This document shows positions 63,539-64,000 of a stretch of 64,000 nt of DNA, piece after piece (within the stretch, counting starts at the first letter, position 1; each line of letters opens with the position of its first letter). The notes under the pieces are model-generated. The model searched no databases. It was not told where the DNA came from and worked only from the letters and a program-made list of their open reading frames with translations. Both the position numbers and the translations under genes were made by a program. The DNA lies in assembly GCA_922989275.2 (NCBI GenBank), contig OV277856.1, forward strand, positions 85,269,038 through 85,333,037, given 5' to 3'. The stretch is from Gari tellinella. Taxonomy: Eukaryota > Mollusca > Bivalvia > Cardiida > Psammobiidae.

Positions 63539-63685
63539 TTAACTCAATCACCCATTAAACTTCTAATAGACAATTCCAATTTCCAAATAAATCTAGTTCA
63601 TTTAGGACTATTTTGGTTTGTATTTTACAATGTTCATTGTATTTTTATATTACAAAACAGTGCACACTCTGATAAACGCGATTAA
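63539..63685 (+). repeat. Family R remnant
   Basis: TTAACTCAATCACCCATTAAAC, TTCTAATAGACAATTCC, AAAACAGTGCACACTCTG, ending GCGATTAA. Confidence 0.45.
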
Positions 63686-63750
63686 CCCACTTGATTTCAA
63701 ACACAATGCATTAAAATTTTAGAAAATTATAAAAAATGGATTTTTTAAAT

Positions 63751-63865
63751 TACTAAACAGTTTGGAGTTACTCGACGTCTGACTGGCTCAAAACTGTTTA
63801 GAAATGACACAGTTGTTTTAACATAAGTGTGTGTATTAGAAAACAATAACATACAATCCACTGTG
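63751..63865 (-). repeat. Family H remnant
   Basis: CTAAACAGTTTGGAGTTACTC...GACTGGCTCAAAACTGTTTAG, GTTTTAACATAAGTGTGTGTATTAG and ATACAATCCACTGTGA. Confidence 0.6.
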
Positions 63866-63985
63866 ACGGGTAGATGAATATAATTTCCCTAAAAGCTACA
63901 TTTTACTTGAATTGAAATATGGATGAACCTGCCAAACAGTAACGACAGCAGTATATGGGAAACATTGTTTTGACGACTTGGCATC

Positions 63986-64000
63986 TACAGTGGCGAATAC
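63986..64000 (+). repeat. Family H left end, cut by window end
   Basis: CTACAGTGGCGAATAC matches the H terminus; the rest is outside. Confidence 0.5.

Overview
The window is eukaryotic and most likely comes from a bivalve mollusc. It is AT-rich with long spacers. It carries a dispersed repeat typical of bivalve genomes at 7219-8236 (ends AGCTCACCTGG and CCAGGTGAGC plus a CGTC/CGTT tract). It also holds three single-exon, divergent nicotinic acetylcholine receptor-like genes, a gene family known to be greatly expanded in bivalves. The species cannot be named from the sequence alone. There are no rRNA genes, CRISPR arrays or prokaryotic operons.

Host genes. Three Cys-loop ligand-gated channel subunits are intact: 16487-17812 (-), 23895-25259 (-) and 50534-51826 (+). 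Each runs from signal peptide to fourth membrane segment in one exon. Each keeps the 13-residue Cys-loop, the Glu at the inner mouth of M2 (cation-type ring) and Leu 9'. None has the vicinal Cys pair or the loop A Tyr of acetylcholine-binding subunits. They look like a local paralogous cluster of orphan-like subunits.

Everything else is mainly transposon debris. (1) Short palindromic elements occur about once per kb, in many families. Families A, B, C, E, F, G and R end in TTAA/CCC...GGG/TTAA (piggyBac-like target). H, I and D end in TA/CAGT...ACTG/TA (Tc1/mariner-like). K has CCAGGGGCCCG ends, S has CAGGGCTGCCAT ends, J is a long foldback, and L, M and N are single hairpins. (2) There are four decayed LINEs: a Jockey/CR1-like copy at 45976-48823 opening on a 2A-like DVEPNPGP motif, a C-terminal remnant at 27340-28450, an L1/Tx1-like copy at 59366-63020, and a 5'-truncated LINE end at 60967-61737 inserted in that copy. 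(3) Two tRNA-derived SINE relics lie near 53616 and 59088. (4) Tandem arrays fill about 31213-32860, and a 455-bp inverted-repeat element interrupts the last unit.

Main novelty. The central hairpins of the small elements behave as cassettes. One core (CAAACAGT...GATCAGA, mirrored) sits in elements with TTAA-type and TA-type ends. A second core (TTAAAGCAGG...AAAGTAAAGCAGAATG, mirrored) sits in A, S and D elements with three different end types. Two K elements of identical length share their ends but have unrelated central hairpins. Stem bases covary between copies, all four Watson-Crick pairs being seen at one position. Several elements are nested, and one A copy inside an H copy proves precise TTAA duplication.
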